From assembly GCA_010015655.1 (NCBI GenBank), contig ML976698.1:238282-302281 (forward strand): a stretch of 64,000 bases of DNA, read 5' to 3'. This DNA comes from Bimuria novae-zelandiae CBS 107.79. Lineage: Eukaryota; Ascomycota; Dothideomycetes; Pleosporales; Didymosphaeriaceae. Positions 23,755 to 36,154 of this stretch are shown here, piece after piece (the stretch's first letter is position 1; every line of letters begins with the position of its first letter). Under the pieces are notes generated by a model. That model was not told where the DNA came from and made no database searches. It was given only the letters and a program-made list of their open reading frames with translations. The position numbers and the translations under genes were made by a program.

Positions 23755-26700
23755 GTTTTAACGCAGACTAAATATTAGGAGATAAAGGTAAAATAATACT
23801 ATTTTTAAGGTAATATTTTTTACTTAAAGGAGGAACTAGCTCGAAAAGAATAAAAGTTATTTAATATTAAAAAAAAAGAATATTATTATAAGCTAAAAAA
23901 AACTTATATTAATAAAAAAGTTAGAGCATCTAAAGCGCGAGGCTAGAATTTTAGAGCCTTTTTTTTTAAAGTATAGACGCTAGCGCCCTTATTCTATCTT
24001 TACTATTACTACCTATATCTAACTTAGGCTAGTTATAAGCTAACTTATTTACTCCTTTTAACCCTTTTACGTCTTTTAACTTTTCTAAGTTCCTAGCTAA
24101 TCCGACCGCGGGACTCTTAGATGCTCTACGTGAAACTTCTCTAGCGCTATCTTATAGTTCGTAAGGTTCTGCACTAGTTCCCACGTGTTATAGTTCTCTA
24201 GCTATCCTTCCTACTTTACTAGGTACTTATACTAACGTTTAATCTTTTATAGGTTTCTAATTACTTTAACCTTATATTTCTTGTCCCTAAGTATAAGTTA
24301 TATTTCTAGTTCGGCGTCTAGTGGTGCTAGTTCTAATAAGAATTTATAAAAAACTAGGTGTATACGTGTATTTATAAGTAATTATAATTTAAAATTTACT
24401 AGTCCTGTAACCTCTTAGACTTTAAATAGTCTTTTATAAAGATTATCTAGTTTTCTGCTTAGCCTTTTTATCTTAAAATTTTTTTATAAGAGGAGAACTC
24501 TATCCCCCTCTTTAAAAGTTAGTCCTATAATTCTTTTTTTATTTACTTATTACGCTATTTAATTATTACGTTATATAATATTCTTATATAGCGTTTCGTG
24601 TAAATCTTATATAAGGCTAGCTTTATTAGCTACGTCTTTTGCAACGCTCTAGATGTCCAACGGATCTTAGTAAGTTGTTAGCTCGCATCCGTGGTTTGCG
24701 TAATATGGCGAATACCCTGTAGTCGCCGATCTTGCGCTATTATATGCCAGCTAGGCTATTAGCAATAGCTCGACCTAGTTATTTTAAAGTTTATATATAT
24801 ATATTTAGAGATATTATTCTAATATTTAGTTTATTTACTTAGTTTAGCTATCTGTCTTAGGGTAGAAACTTATTATAAGCTTTTACTTAGTCCCTAATTT
24901 AGCTGTAAACGTGGTCTAATATAATAATGTAAGTATCTTAGCCCTATCTATAATAAACTTATTAGGTTATTTAACCTATAATATTAGTTCTTATTTTACT
25001 ATATAGGTTAGTTCTTTTACTAATATAGCTTTTCTAATTAGTATAAGTCTTAACTCCTTAGTAAGTTAATAGATTATAACTAAAATTAAGTTATAAGGAT
25101 CCTTATTCCCTAGTGCTAGTAATACTAGTAACTTTATAATAAAGTCTATAGTCACACTAGACTATAGCCTTAGGGGTGGCTTTAGTAGCTATAAGAGGCT
25201 AGAGGGCTTATGTCTTTTAGGATTATTCTTATAACAGGCTAAATAGTTACCTAGAACCTTTTATACTGCCTAGCGTAGCCTAGAGATAGCATATTTATTT
25301 ATAATTTAACGCGTTATTTTAGTAATTTTTAGGTATCCCTAGTCCTTATCTTCGTGTAGCTTTATAATTAGTAATAAAGCTACTTACTTACTAATTTAGA
25401 TATAGTTTTAGTAGTCTTATGCTACTATTCTTATAGCTTAGTAAAAATTATACGCTTGGCAATTCTTGTCTATAAGCCTATTATAATCCTGTATCTTATC
25501 TATAGCTAGTCTATAATAGGTAAAATCCACGCGTTGCACTTTTAGTGCTAGCGCAAGTTATGTCTTATTATAGCCAAGGGTTCTTTCCTTTACATAGGTT
25601 AAGATTATAATATAGTTACCTCTATTATCTTCTTCTATAAAATCTAATTATTTACTAAGTGCGTCTATTGTAGCATTTACGTTTCTTAGTAAGTACGTAA
25701 TATAAAAGTTAAATTCTAATATTTATTTAGACTATTTAGCCTATTACTAATTAAGCTTCTTAGTTGTTATAAAGCGTGTTAAATTAAAGTAATTAAAAAA
25801 TATTTTAATTTAGTACTTAGTTTCCTTAAACTATGCTTCTTATTACTTAAAATAGTTAATAATTACTAGTAGTTCTTTATTATAAATTTTATAGTTAAGC
25901 TTTGCTCCTAAAAGCTTTCTTACGTAATATAAGACTAGTCTCTACTTATTATTATTATATTCTTATAGTAGTACAGCCCCTAGCGTATAATCTAATACGT
26001 TTATGTAAATGCGATATTATTGCTCTAGGTTATGTATCTATAGTAGGGGTGCCGTTAGGAATAGGCGCTTTAGCTATTTAAAGGCTTTTTTCTCTACCTT
26101 TTATAAAGGTCGCCATTTTCCTAACTTTGTAAGTTCCGTTAGTAGAGTGGTGACCTTAGAATAGTTCCTAATAAATTTATAATAGAAGTTAGTAAAGCCT
26201 AAAAAGGATTAAATATCCTTTACTAATTTTAATAATAATTATTTTTCTATTATCGCGATTTTCTTTACGTTTATTTTAATGCCTTTTTAGGATATTATAA
26301 ATCCCAGATATTCCGTTTCCGTGACGTGGAATTCATATTTCTTAGGGTATAGGAGTAATCTATACTCTTATAACTTTTGCAACACCTTGCGAACATGTTC
26401 CTTATATTCTTCTAGGGTTCCACTTAAGTATATTAGTATATCGCCGAGGTATGCCGTGCAGAATACGTCTAAGTATTTATATAATACTTAATTTATAAGT
26501 TCTTAAAAGGTTGCTAGTGCGTTAGTTAGCCCTATTAGTATAATTATATATTTAAAAAGCCTATATCGCATACGAAAAGCCGTTTTCTATTTATAGCTTT
26601 TTATAACTTAAATCCTATAGAATTTATCTTAGACGTTAAATTTTGTAAACTACTTAGCTCCTTAGAGTCGATCTATAAGCTCTGTTATTAGGGGTAATAG

Positions 26701-28349
26701 GTAGTAGTGTTTAACTATAATAGCATTTAGCTATCTATAATCTATATAGAGTTATAGCCTACTGTCCTTTTTGCAAACAAAGAGTATTGGGAAGGCTATA
26801 AGGCTTTAACTAAGACTTTACTTTCTTAAGCGTAGATTCTTCTATATTAGCTCTTTTAACTCTTTTTCTTATTTATAGGTAAGAGGCCTTAGGCGCTTTA
26901 GTAATAGCTTAGCTCCTTTTACTAGTAGTATCTTATAATCTTACTTTTTATATTTAGGTAGGACAGTCTTATCGTACTCTTTAAATAGGTCTACGAATTC
27001 CTTATATTCTTCTAGTAGACCTAGGTTATTAGGGACTATCTTAGCCTCCTAGACCTATATATAGTATACCTATTCTAGGTATTACTTTAAGATCCTTTTT
27101 TCTTATATACTAATATTTCTTATATTTTAAATAGTTAGTTCTCTATTTTTACTTAAAGTTTTTAAAAAGTTTCCCTTTCGCCAGGGCTCGCCTAAGCTAT
27201 TACTAGTAGATTTTAGGAAAGGATTATTTATTTAATTTAGTCTATTTATAGATTATATTATTTTAGCTATTTATATCTTATAATAGCTTTAATGTCTCCT
27301 ATCTCTGCGATAGTGAAAATATGTTAGTTCTCTAGGCCTTCTATGTCGACTTATACCAGCGCTGTCTTAAGGCGAAGCTAACTATTACTATATCCTTATA
27401 ATTAGGTCCTATCTATAAGTCCTATTTATAGTAGTATCCTTTTATTATAATATAGCATATTATATTTTTTAATTACTTATAGGGTAATTAGACACGCGTT
27501 TACTCCGGATTAATAAGTACTATAATATAATATCTATACATTATAATATTCTTAATTAAGTATTTCTTAACTTAGTAAGTGTTTACTTAATAAGCTATAA
27601 TAATTGCACTATTACTAATATGGCTTATTACTTAGTAATAATCTAGTTTTTTAAGTCCTTAGACTTATCTTAGGCCTCCTATAAGGCTTCTGCCTCTTAG
27701 ATCTATCCTTTAAGCCAGGCTAGCTTTAAGATTTCTTTAACCCTATACTACTTATATTATTATTAATATAGTGTATAGATCTTCTTAATTTTATTAAATT
27801 TATATACTTCCTAATTCCCATGCTGCGGACAATTTAGAGTAAAGTATTTATTTTAGGCTAATATACTATATCCTAGGTAGCTATTAGAGGAAGCTACCTT
27901 CTTTTATAGGCTTAAGTATATAAAGTACTATAGGTTATATTAGTTTTATTTAATTATTAGGTAGTTTATATCCTTTCCTAGCTACGTGCTTTATATTATT
28001 ATGCTAGTATCCTAGAGATCTAGCCCTAAGGAAACTAGCCTATTTTAAACTTTTATTATTTATATAGTTCGCAGGTAATATTAAAATATTAGTACTAGCT
28101 ATTCTATTTATAGTGCTTAGCCTAATAGACTAAAAAGTACTTATAGTAGTTATTAGGTATACTATACTAGCTTTTCTTTAGTTTATAGTGCTCTAAGCCT
28201 CCTAGGAAATAAGAGGCCTTAACCTAGGCCTTAGAGTGCTATCGACATCCTTTCTGTATGCATTGCCACTATCTGGCGTGTTCGTATCGTTCTAATACTG
28301 TAATCTAGCGTAGGAAATGCTTTGGGGGTCCTTGTAGTTTCTTAGCTAG

Positions 28350-28793
28350 CTAATAGGCGTCCCATGCGTGTGCCCCTTGGACGACCACTTTTGCCTCACA
28401 CTGAGACGAGTGGTGCAGGGTACTGCTGCACATCCAGCAGGTGTCGTCTGCCAGTCGCTGGAAGATCTGGTATTCAGGGAGGGTTTTCCGTTCCTCCTCT
28501 TCTTCTATTGGTTCCGGGATCTCCTGCGTGAGGTCCACTTCGTCGGCTACTGCCGGCGTAAGGGTGGCCATGGCTACTCGTAGGAGGTTGGTCGTATTGA
28601 CCTTGGTCTCCTGACCTTCGCAATCCTTGGCGAAGTGACCCTGTTTGCCACATCGGAGGCAGGCCTTGTCCTTAAACCTCTGTTCTTGCTCTTCTTGCGA
28701 GATGCTGCTTTGGCCTTGGTAGCCCTTCTTGGGTTTGTACGGCTGCTTTCCCCTGCTGTTTTTCTTTTTGTACCATCGGGCTTCGTCGGTCAT
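28350..28793 (-). CDS. Gag C-terminal fragment with CCHC zinc knuckle (element B)
   Basis: A 147-residue open frame on the minus strand inside element B, in a patch of about 600 bp (28250-28870) that has escaped RIP while both sides are heavily mutated. After a basic Lys-rich stretch (RWYKKKNSRGKQ) it has one retroviral-type zinc knuckle CX2CX4HX4C (Cys45, Cys48, His53, Cys58; ACLRCGKQGHFAKDCEG). Then come an acidic segment (EIPEPIEEEEER) and a second Cys/His cluster near its end (CWMCSSTLHHSSQC). This is the nucleocapsid part of Gag, which binds element RNA in the virus-like particle. The position just downstream of the 5' LTR (29601-30077, minus strand) fits gag. The ATG at 28793 is internal; the true Gag start lies upstream in mutated sequence, so the frame is a fragment, not a functional gene. 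Confidence 0.85.
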   Translation of the reverse strand: MTDEARWYKKKNSRGKQPYKPKKGYQGQSSISQEEQEQRFKDKACLRCGKQGHFAKDCEGQETKVNTTNLLRVAMATLTPAVADEVDLTQEIPEPIEEEEERKTLPEYQIFQRLADDTCWMCSSTLHHSSQCEAKVVVQGAHAWDAY

Positions 28794-29600
28794 GATGACG
28801 TCTCCGTCCCTGTCTCTTCCCGCGGGTCTGCCATTGTTTTCCTTCCTAGAGAGTAGTCGAGTACCATGCTGCTTTTCTAGCTTCCGTTCGTATAGGCAAT
28901 TATCCGCTTTAATAGCGTTATTAATAAGCTCTTCTAGGTTATTTACTTTTACTTAGTAAACTAATTTATCCTTAACTAACTCCATTAGTTTATTATAGTA
29001 GATAATTATAAGTAGGGCTTCTTCCTATTTATTAAGTTTTACTATAATTTATTTAAACTCTAGCGTATAGAGTACTGCTAATTTCTCCTAACGTAGGCGT
29101 TAAAGGCGTATTTTAGCTTAATATCTCTTATTAATAGTGCTAAATATTCTTTTTATAGCCTTATAAAAGGACTTTAAGTTCTTAAAAGCATTCTTAGTAG
29201 CGTCTAAATTATAATCCTCTATCTTACTATTCTTAAGGAAGTTATTAATTATTAGTCTAGCTTATATAGCTACCTTATTTTGCATATTTATGCAGGTAAC
29301 TAGAATTTTATCTTATTTTATATTAAATCTTCCTAGATTGTAGCAGATAAATAGTTCTATCTATATTAAGAATATTCCTAGGTAATCCTTTCTAGTATAG
29401 GGTTTAGGTTTTAGGACCTTTAATTAATACTTTATATCCTTTTATTTACTTATTTTCTCGCCTATATAGTTAATAATTCCTTTAAGCTAAGCTATTTAAG
29501 CCCCTTACTTAATAATTACTTCTTATAGTATCTTTTCCTTACGTGCTAGAGCTATAGTTATTAAGCTAGATCCTGCTATTATACTATAAAATAGTTAAAA

Positions 29601-30077
29601 TATTATAAAGCTCTTATACCTTATTCTAATTTAAGTTAAGGTAGTAAGGTATTATAGTACTTTATAAATTATTTAGTAGTATAAGTTAATGCAATACTTA
29701 GCGCGAGGCTAAATAATTTAATCTTATAATAAAATAAGATAATTATTAATTTATATAAGAGAACGTACTCGCTTAGAGGATATATAAGTTAACTATAAGA
29801 AAGGAAATAACATAGGAGAATCTACTATACTATATACTAGTCTATTTCTTCCTCTGTTTCTAGGTGATCTGGCCCCCTTGGCGGATTACCGTAGTTCGAA
29901 GCTCTTGGCGGATTACCTTAATCTAGAGCTACTATTAGATTAGAGTTACATAACCCTAGCTAATATAAGCGACCCCGCGAATCCTCGCGGGCTAGTTATA
30001 TCATAACCTTATCTGCCTCCCCCCATTCATCCTTGTCTGTGGTTATGCCACTATCCGGGTTTCCTAAGCTCGTAACA
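29601..30077 (-). repeat. 5' LTR of element B
   Basis: 477 bp, TATTATAAAGCTC to CTCGTAACA. Positions 29860-30077 are little mutated, including a GCGACCCCGCGAATCCTCGC stem-like GC block. Confidence 0.9.
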
Positions 30078-30984
30078 GTATATATTCACTAAACGAGAAG
30101 GAAAGTAAACCTTTTAGAATATTAACCTTAGGATTTATTAATAGACCTAGGAAAGAAAAAGATGCTATCCTTTAGACTTCTATACGCGAAGACTAAAATT
30201 TATTAATACTAATCTTAAGAAAGGCTATATATAACTATTAAAGTTACTAGTAGCTTGTCCCTTTATATTTATTATAAAGAGGGATAGAGCCCCATAACTA
30301 TATATTAATTATAAGAAGATTAATATCATAATAATTATAAATAGATACCTATTACTAAACATATAAGAATTTTAATACTAACTCTTAAGAGCAAAGATCT
30401 TCACAATAATAAATCTATAAGATAGATACTACCTTATATAAATTAAGAAAGGTAATAAATAGAAGATAACGTTTAGATTACGCTATAGACTCTATAAATA
30501 TATAGTTATGCCTTTTAGACTCACGAATGCACCGGCAAACGTCTAAGCACTTATTAATACTATACTACGTAAGTATCTAGATATATTTATTGTTACATAT
30601 ATAGATGACATATCTGTATACTTAGAGAACGAATCGGATCACATTCTACACGTATAAATAGTGTTAAAGGTAATAGATAAAGCATATCTATAAATTAAGC
30701 AAAAAAAAAAATATAAATAGCATGTGGATAGACTTAAATCCCTAAGACACGTTATAAGTATAGAAGGAATTAAAGTCGCACTAAATAAGATTAAATATAT
30801 TAAAAATTAGCTTATACTAAAGAGAGCTAAGAATATCTAAAAATTCTTAAGATTTTGTATATTTAATTAATAATTTATTAAGAACTACAGGAAAGTCACA
30901 CTACCCTTAATAAATTTTATATAAAAGGATATACCCTTTATATAGATAGACGAATATAGAATACTATTCTAACACTTAACGATA

Positions 30985-31190
30985 GCATGTATTATGCCAC
31001 CTGTATTCATCTACTTCAGGGATGGAGAACCTCTATAAATCGAAATAGACGTAAGCAATCTTGCAATGGGCGCATGCGCGAAGTAAGAGATAGATAGTAA
31101 ATGGCACCCTATTGCATACCAATCACGAAATTTCATAGGAGCAGAGACACGATATGACGTATATAATAAAGAGCTCTACGCTAATATTAA
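30985..31190 (+). pseudogene. RNase H start of element C pol, lightly mutated patch
   Basis: A short plus-strand stretch where CpA/TpG persist. It reads FRDGEPL(Q)IEIDVSNLAMGA, then WHPIAYQSRNFIGAETRYDV, the start of the Ty3/Gypsy RNase H domain that follows reverse transcriptase. It is bounded on both sides by RIP stops. Confidence 0.7.
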
Positions 31191-33304
31191 AGTATTAAAG
31201 TACTAAACAATCTATACTGTTAGTTACTTAATACTTAAGATCTATATAGATTATAGACATTTTACACGTTTTATAACTACTAAAGAACTCTTACCACGAA
31301 AAGCAAGATAATTAGAATTACTTAAATAATACAAACTTAAGATTATTTTTACGCTAGGAAAAGAAAACCAACGTATAAATATGCTTAGTTAATAACATAA
31401 CCTTATAAGAGATAACCTAACGACATACTCCGCGATACTATAACAGAACCTTAATAGATTATTAAAACTAATAGCAGAACTTAATAAGATTCTTATTATA
31501 ATATAAAAGTTATCTAAAGGATACTAAGACGAGATTATATAATAATGCTATAATAATCCTATATATAGTCACCTAAGAATTACCAAGGTAATATAACTTA
31601 TTTAGAGAAACTACTCTTTTAAGAATGTTAAGAAAGTAGTAATAAGATATATTCGTAAGTATATAGATTGCTAAAGAAATAAGTATACTACTTATCTTAA
31701 GTACAAAGAGATGCAAGTAATCTTAATACCTATAGTACTACAGAAAGACATTGTAATAGATTTTATAATTAGGTTACCTAAGTTAGAAGATCTAGCGATA
31801 GGAACGAGCTACAACTCTATATAAATAATTATATATAGATTTACTAAATATATAGAACTATTACTATAATAGAAAATAACCATAGTAAAGGAACTTGCAT
31901 TCTTTATCCTAAACTAACTTATAAAATACTATAGTATTCTAAAAATAATTATTAGTAATAGAGACAGGCTCTTTATATCAAACTACTAGATAACACTAAT
32001 AGCACGTATTAGAACGAAACGAAACTATTAATAGCATATTATCTATATACTAATAATCAGACAGAATGTACGATTTAGACAATTAAGCCGTATCTACGCA
32101 TCTATTGCAATAATTAGAAAAATAATTAGATTTTAATATTACTAGTAACAGGATTTACACTATTCTATGTAAACCACGGCAGACATTTATATCTCTTTAC
32201 CTAAGTATTCTCTACAGTAATTAGGACGGAAGAAGCTATTAAACTAGTAAAAATACTTAAAAATATATATAAATAACTCTAAGAGAACCTCGGGAACGCT
32301 TAATCGTAAGCTACTTTATATACTAACAAAAACAATTGTACTTTAGCAAAAACAAAAATGGGGGATAAAGCATATCCGTTTATAAAGAATCTTTAAACCT
32401 AGAAGTAAAAATATAAGAAACTAGAGTATATTAAGATTAGAAATTTTTTATTATTATTTAATAAATATTATCAGTTAAGTACTAATTAAAACTGCGACTA
32501 CAAGCAAAGATATATCTAGTATTTTATATTAACTAATTAGTACCTATAGACCTTAAGATACTAGTTAAAACTACCTTCTATTACTAACCTAAGGAAGCAA
32601 ACGAATTTAAAGTTAAATAGATACTATAGTATAAAAGTTAGCTAAGTATATACTTTATTAAATAGAAAGATTACCCGCACAGCAAAAAAACTTAGGAACT
32701 AGAAGAGAATTTAAAGAACTATTAGTAAAGGATTAATAAATTATTATAAAAATTAATATACCTAGAATAAAGGGAAAGGCACTAAAGACATCCTATATAA
32801 TAAATTTAATATGAACTATATTATAGTAGTACAACTAACTATAGTACTAGTCCTTAAATAATTTATTATTTTAGCGTTTATATCCTCTCCTTCTATAGCT
32901 ATTTTCATAGCTAGATATAACGTCTTCTTGCGAGTACGCTTTTTAGCTTAAGCTAATATTCTCGTAATTGCTATAGCTAAACTTTTTTTATTTACTTTTA
33001 CCTTCTTTTTATACTCCTCTCGAGTTTTGTCTAAGGAGGCCTAACTTATATTTACCCATGACCGACGTATATAAACGTACTTAGTATAACGTAGTAAACG
33101 TAGTTCTCGAGATACAAATTAGCAGAAGGATGTTTTATAATAGTATTAGTACTAAGGATTTCCTAATATAGGTAATATTTATAAATAGTAGAGTCTGTAG
33201 GCATAATGCTAACTAATAGATAAGTAGTAGGCAGGGTCAAATAGCTTATATAAGTAATACTAAGAGACACGTGATTTAGGGACAAATCTAAGAAAGGAGG
33301 GAGG

Positions 33305-33578
33305 TAATATTGGGATCTATAATCTAATATAAGGATAGTAAACTATTTTATACTTAGTTATAGCGCGTATACGTAGAGACACCCTTGTCTTCACTTATCG
33401 CGTTATTAGTACTTACGAAGTCATGTGACTGCTCGCCAGCGAGCAGCCCAGGACTTATATGTAAGAATATCGAAGATGGAACTTTTATCTTCGTATTTAA
33501 TCTATTTACTAATCTATCGTTTAGATTTAACTTAGACTTTATTAATTTAATTATAATCTTACCTTACTGTTAATATTA
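33305..33578 (+). repeat. LTR of element C
   Basis: Begins TAATATTGGGATC (RIP form of TGATATTGGGATC) directly after a polypurine tract and ends AATATTA, giving about 274 bp with short inverted ends. It includes a CpG-rich unmutated core (33415-33460). No second copy is present in the window. Confidence 0.6.
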
Positions 33579-33960
33579 ATAACCTATTAACTAGCTTACG
33601 TAGTTAATACTCCTTTCTTGTCTAATAGTACTATTGCCCGAGAATCAACCCTAGTCTCCTTTAGGACTAGCTACCCCGAAGAGATTTAATAATAAGTACA
33701 AGATCTAAGAAATTAAGGATTTAAAAAAAATTCTGGTTAGCCTAAATACTTAGTTAAATAGAAAGAATAGCCAGAATAATATAACTATTAAAAATTAAAA
33801 GAGAATCTTATAAACTATAAGAAATTAGAAATAAAGTACTACTAATAACACTTTTTAGCAGGAAACTAGGAATTAGTAAATCTAAAAATAAAAAAAGTTT
33901 AAAGATAAGAAATGGTTAAAACTAAGTAAAGAAAGTTTAGCCTATAACTAGTTTAGCAGT

Positions 33961-34505
33961 GCGAGGGGAAAGTGGATCGTCGCGGTTGCAGGCACCCATG
34001 CGCGACAGCGCCTACATTATTGCATATCCACAGCACCATTCTTTAAACAAGCGCGCTCCCTGAAACAGAACGCTCTCCATAATAGAGGCGATTCTCCATC
34101 GTTTCTCCAAACCCTCTGCCTTTACTAGGCCTTTAGAAACCGGTTCCATTGCGGTTCATCAGAGATGCCGAGGAGAAGCGCCAAGTGGGGCTAGCAGCGG
34201 ATCAGATAAAATCTGCAGCGGATCTGATAACCTATTTGCTAGGTGCTTTCCCACTTACCCACTCTTACCCTAGCATCATACGTGATGCCAATCCGTTGAC
34301 CGACCATTTCGAGTCCCTGCGTTGTGGTCCGATTGATTGTTTAATAGGGAATTACGCGCGCAAGCGATGTGTCATTCCGATGTCGGTGGGGAGGACTTAA
34401 AAGGCGCCACCAGGTCCCTCGGCATTTACTCGCAGCTACTTATCAGATCATATCGCGTTCCCTCGATACCCCATCGCACCTCCTTGCTTACATATTCCTG
34501 CCAAG
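33961..34505. other. Upstream region of AMID-like oxidoreductase gene
   Basis: GC-balanced from about 33955. The small frames at 34149-34400 and 34337-34528 overlap in different frames and lack motifs. It presumably holds the promoter and 5' UTR. Confidence 0.5.
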
Positions 34506-35987
34506 ATGAGACTCCAGGGTATCTCTGATGCACCCAACCCTATCTCCCCACTGGCAAACTTGTCCTTATCGGCACCGCATCGAGTGCTGGTGGTGGGATG
34601 CGCCTATGGAGGCATTTCGGCCGTCGTGAATCTGCTCGATTGTGCCCAAGGAAAAGGCCTGAGGGAGAGCTACATCCCTGAGACCACATACTTCAAGAAC
34701 AAGAGGAGCAAGCAGGGTGTCGAGATTACGGTTCTCGATGAGCGAGATGGCTACTGTACGTCGCCTTCCTGCAGCGCTGTTCATTTCATCGTCTCTTGCA
34801 TTGTGCATTATATCCAGTTGAAACGAATCGCGTGTTAACTGCTCACCATAGTCCACTCTGTCGGCGCACCCCTTGCGCATGTAGCACCGAAACATACAGT
34901 CAACATGTGGAAGCGTTTCTCCCACTGCAACGAACTTCGTCAATCCAATTTGCACTTCAGGCACGGCTCGCTTAAGCGTGTGGATCCTGAGGCGAAGGTT
35001 GCGGAATGGCAAGACCGTAACGGCAAGACGCAGCACCAAGCCTACGACTACCTAGTTATGGCCACCGGATTGAAGAGACACTGGCCTGCTGTTCCGAAGT
35101 CAGGTTCCTATGAGGAATACCTGAAGGACGGCAAGGCATTTATTTCCAAGATTGTTGGCGGCGACCCACAGAACCCGCAGGAAGGCAGGAGAGTGGTCGT
35201 CATAGGTGCTGGGGCCGTCGGCATTGAGTTCGCCGGCGAGATCAAGAACTATTACCCTGGCATCAAGGTCACACTCATTCACTCCCGCAACCAAGTCCTC
35301 TCATCCGAGCCGCTTCCCGCAGATGTCAAGGATAAAGTCAAAGATATCCTTGTCGAGGAAGGCGTCGAAGTCATCACTGGAAGCCGCGCCGCTATCATGG
35401 AGCTATCCAATGGCGAATTTGAGGTCAAGTTTGCCGACGAGCGTGTCCTCACAGCAGACTTTGTCATCGACTCAACGCGAAAGGGCGAACCGACGACAGA
35501 CCCTCTACCTAAGGCATGTCTCAACAAGGACAAAGAGGTCCAGGTCGAACTCGATCTCTCCTTTAAAGATACCATTCCCAACGCTGCCTCGCACTTTGGC
35601 GTCGGTGATGTAGTAGAGTGGTCAGGCATCAAGCGTGCAGGTTCCGCTATGGTCATGGGCCAGACTGCTGCCCACAACATCTACGCTGATATTCTGAACT
35701 CGGAAAGTAAAAACACGTCTGCAGAGGAGAAGTACAAGCACATCAAGCTCAGCAAGTGGGAACCCGTCATCGGTATTGCAATCGGCAAGCAATGTCTCAC
35801 CTGGGGCTCGGAAAGTGGAATGAAGTATGGCGTTGAGGTCATGGAGGGCTATTTTGGTAACGATCTGGGATGGGCAGGTAACTTGAAGTACGTCGGGTTG
35901 ACGGATGTTGAGGAAGACAAGGAGCCCGAGAAGCCAGAAGCTGTTAAGCTAGGTGAGGTGAGTGTCGAGATCAGCGCTGCGGCTTGA
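34506..35987 (+). CDS. FAD/NAD(P)-dependent oxidoreductase, AMID/AIFM2-like
   Basis: Two exons: 34506-34755 and 34852-35987. The 96-nt intron (34756-34851) starts GTACGT, has GCTCAC as lariat-like site and ends ATAG. The product is 461 residues. It belongs to the pyridine nucleotide-disulfide oxidoreductase class II fold: an FAD-binding GCAYGG loop at 31-36, the ATG motif at 154-156, a second dinucleotide-binding loop GAGAVG at 202-207 for NAD(P)H, and a C-terminal VGDV FAD motif. It lacks the redox-active CxxxxC pair, so it resembles AMID/FSP1-type NAD(P)H:quinone oxidoreductases rather than glutathione reductases. An unusual ~35-residue insertion after the first FAD loop (about 50-72) is rich in charged residues. 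No membrane segment is evident. The ATG at 34506 is the first that includes the full FAD strand. The gene appears intact. Confidence 0.9.
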
Positions 35988-36154
35988 ATGTATAGACTTC
36001 GTCGTCGATCTTAAGCGTTCCGGAGTGTGAGTAAGGGACGCCGGCGGCATCTATTTACAATCTAATGCTACACAAGCATTCCTCGCCAATTGCGCATGAC
36101 AATCTCAATACTTGTCTCTCCACTCTGTTTGCTCTATCCATATGACATCCTAAA

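Larger units (their letters stand above)
15786..30077 (-). mobile_element. Gypsy LTR retrotransposon B, nested in C and split by A
   Basis: LTRs of exactly 477 bp each (15786-16262 and 29601-30077) bound the element. A perfect 5-bp target duplication GTATA (15781-15785 and 30078-30082) proves insertion into element C. The purine tract on the minus strand (complement of TTATCCCTCCTTTT at 16263-16276) marks the left LTR as 3', so the element is on the minus strand. Excluding element A (7.16 kb) it is about 7.1 kb. Order on the minus strand is 5' LTR, gag (with a non-mutated zinc-knuckle patch, 28350-28793), pol with reverse transcriptase near 26436-26455 ([16 protein letters not shown]), then the 3' region. 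Many RIP-type stops inactivate it. Solo relatives of its LTR occur at 364-815 and 53321-53770. Confidence 0.92.
15106..33960 (+). mobile_element. Gypsy retrotransposon C, split by element B and in permuted order
   Basis: Two segments, 15106-15785 and 30078-33960, read as one plus-strand Gypsy element interrupted by element B. The left part encodes the aspartic-protease region (ALIDSESQESYVARKVL near 15265-15320, with RIP-type stops). The right part starts with the beginning of reverse transcriptase (YSLNEKES), then YIDDISVY near 30598-30615, an RNase H stretch at about 30985-31190 that is less mutated, and an integrase-like region to about 32400. A purine tract AGAAAGGAGGGAGG precedes a single LTR at 33305-33578 (TAATATT..AATATTA ends). 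After that LTR another plus-strand gag-like stretch runs to about 33960, where GC-balanced DNA resumes. No LTR lies to the left at 15106. Order is therefore protease-pol-LTR-gag. All frames are destroyed. Confidence 0.75.

Noticed and set aside
35279..35680. Minus-strand ORF of 133 codons
   Set aside because: Antisense shadow of the oxidoreductase gene.
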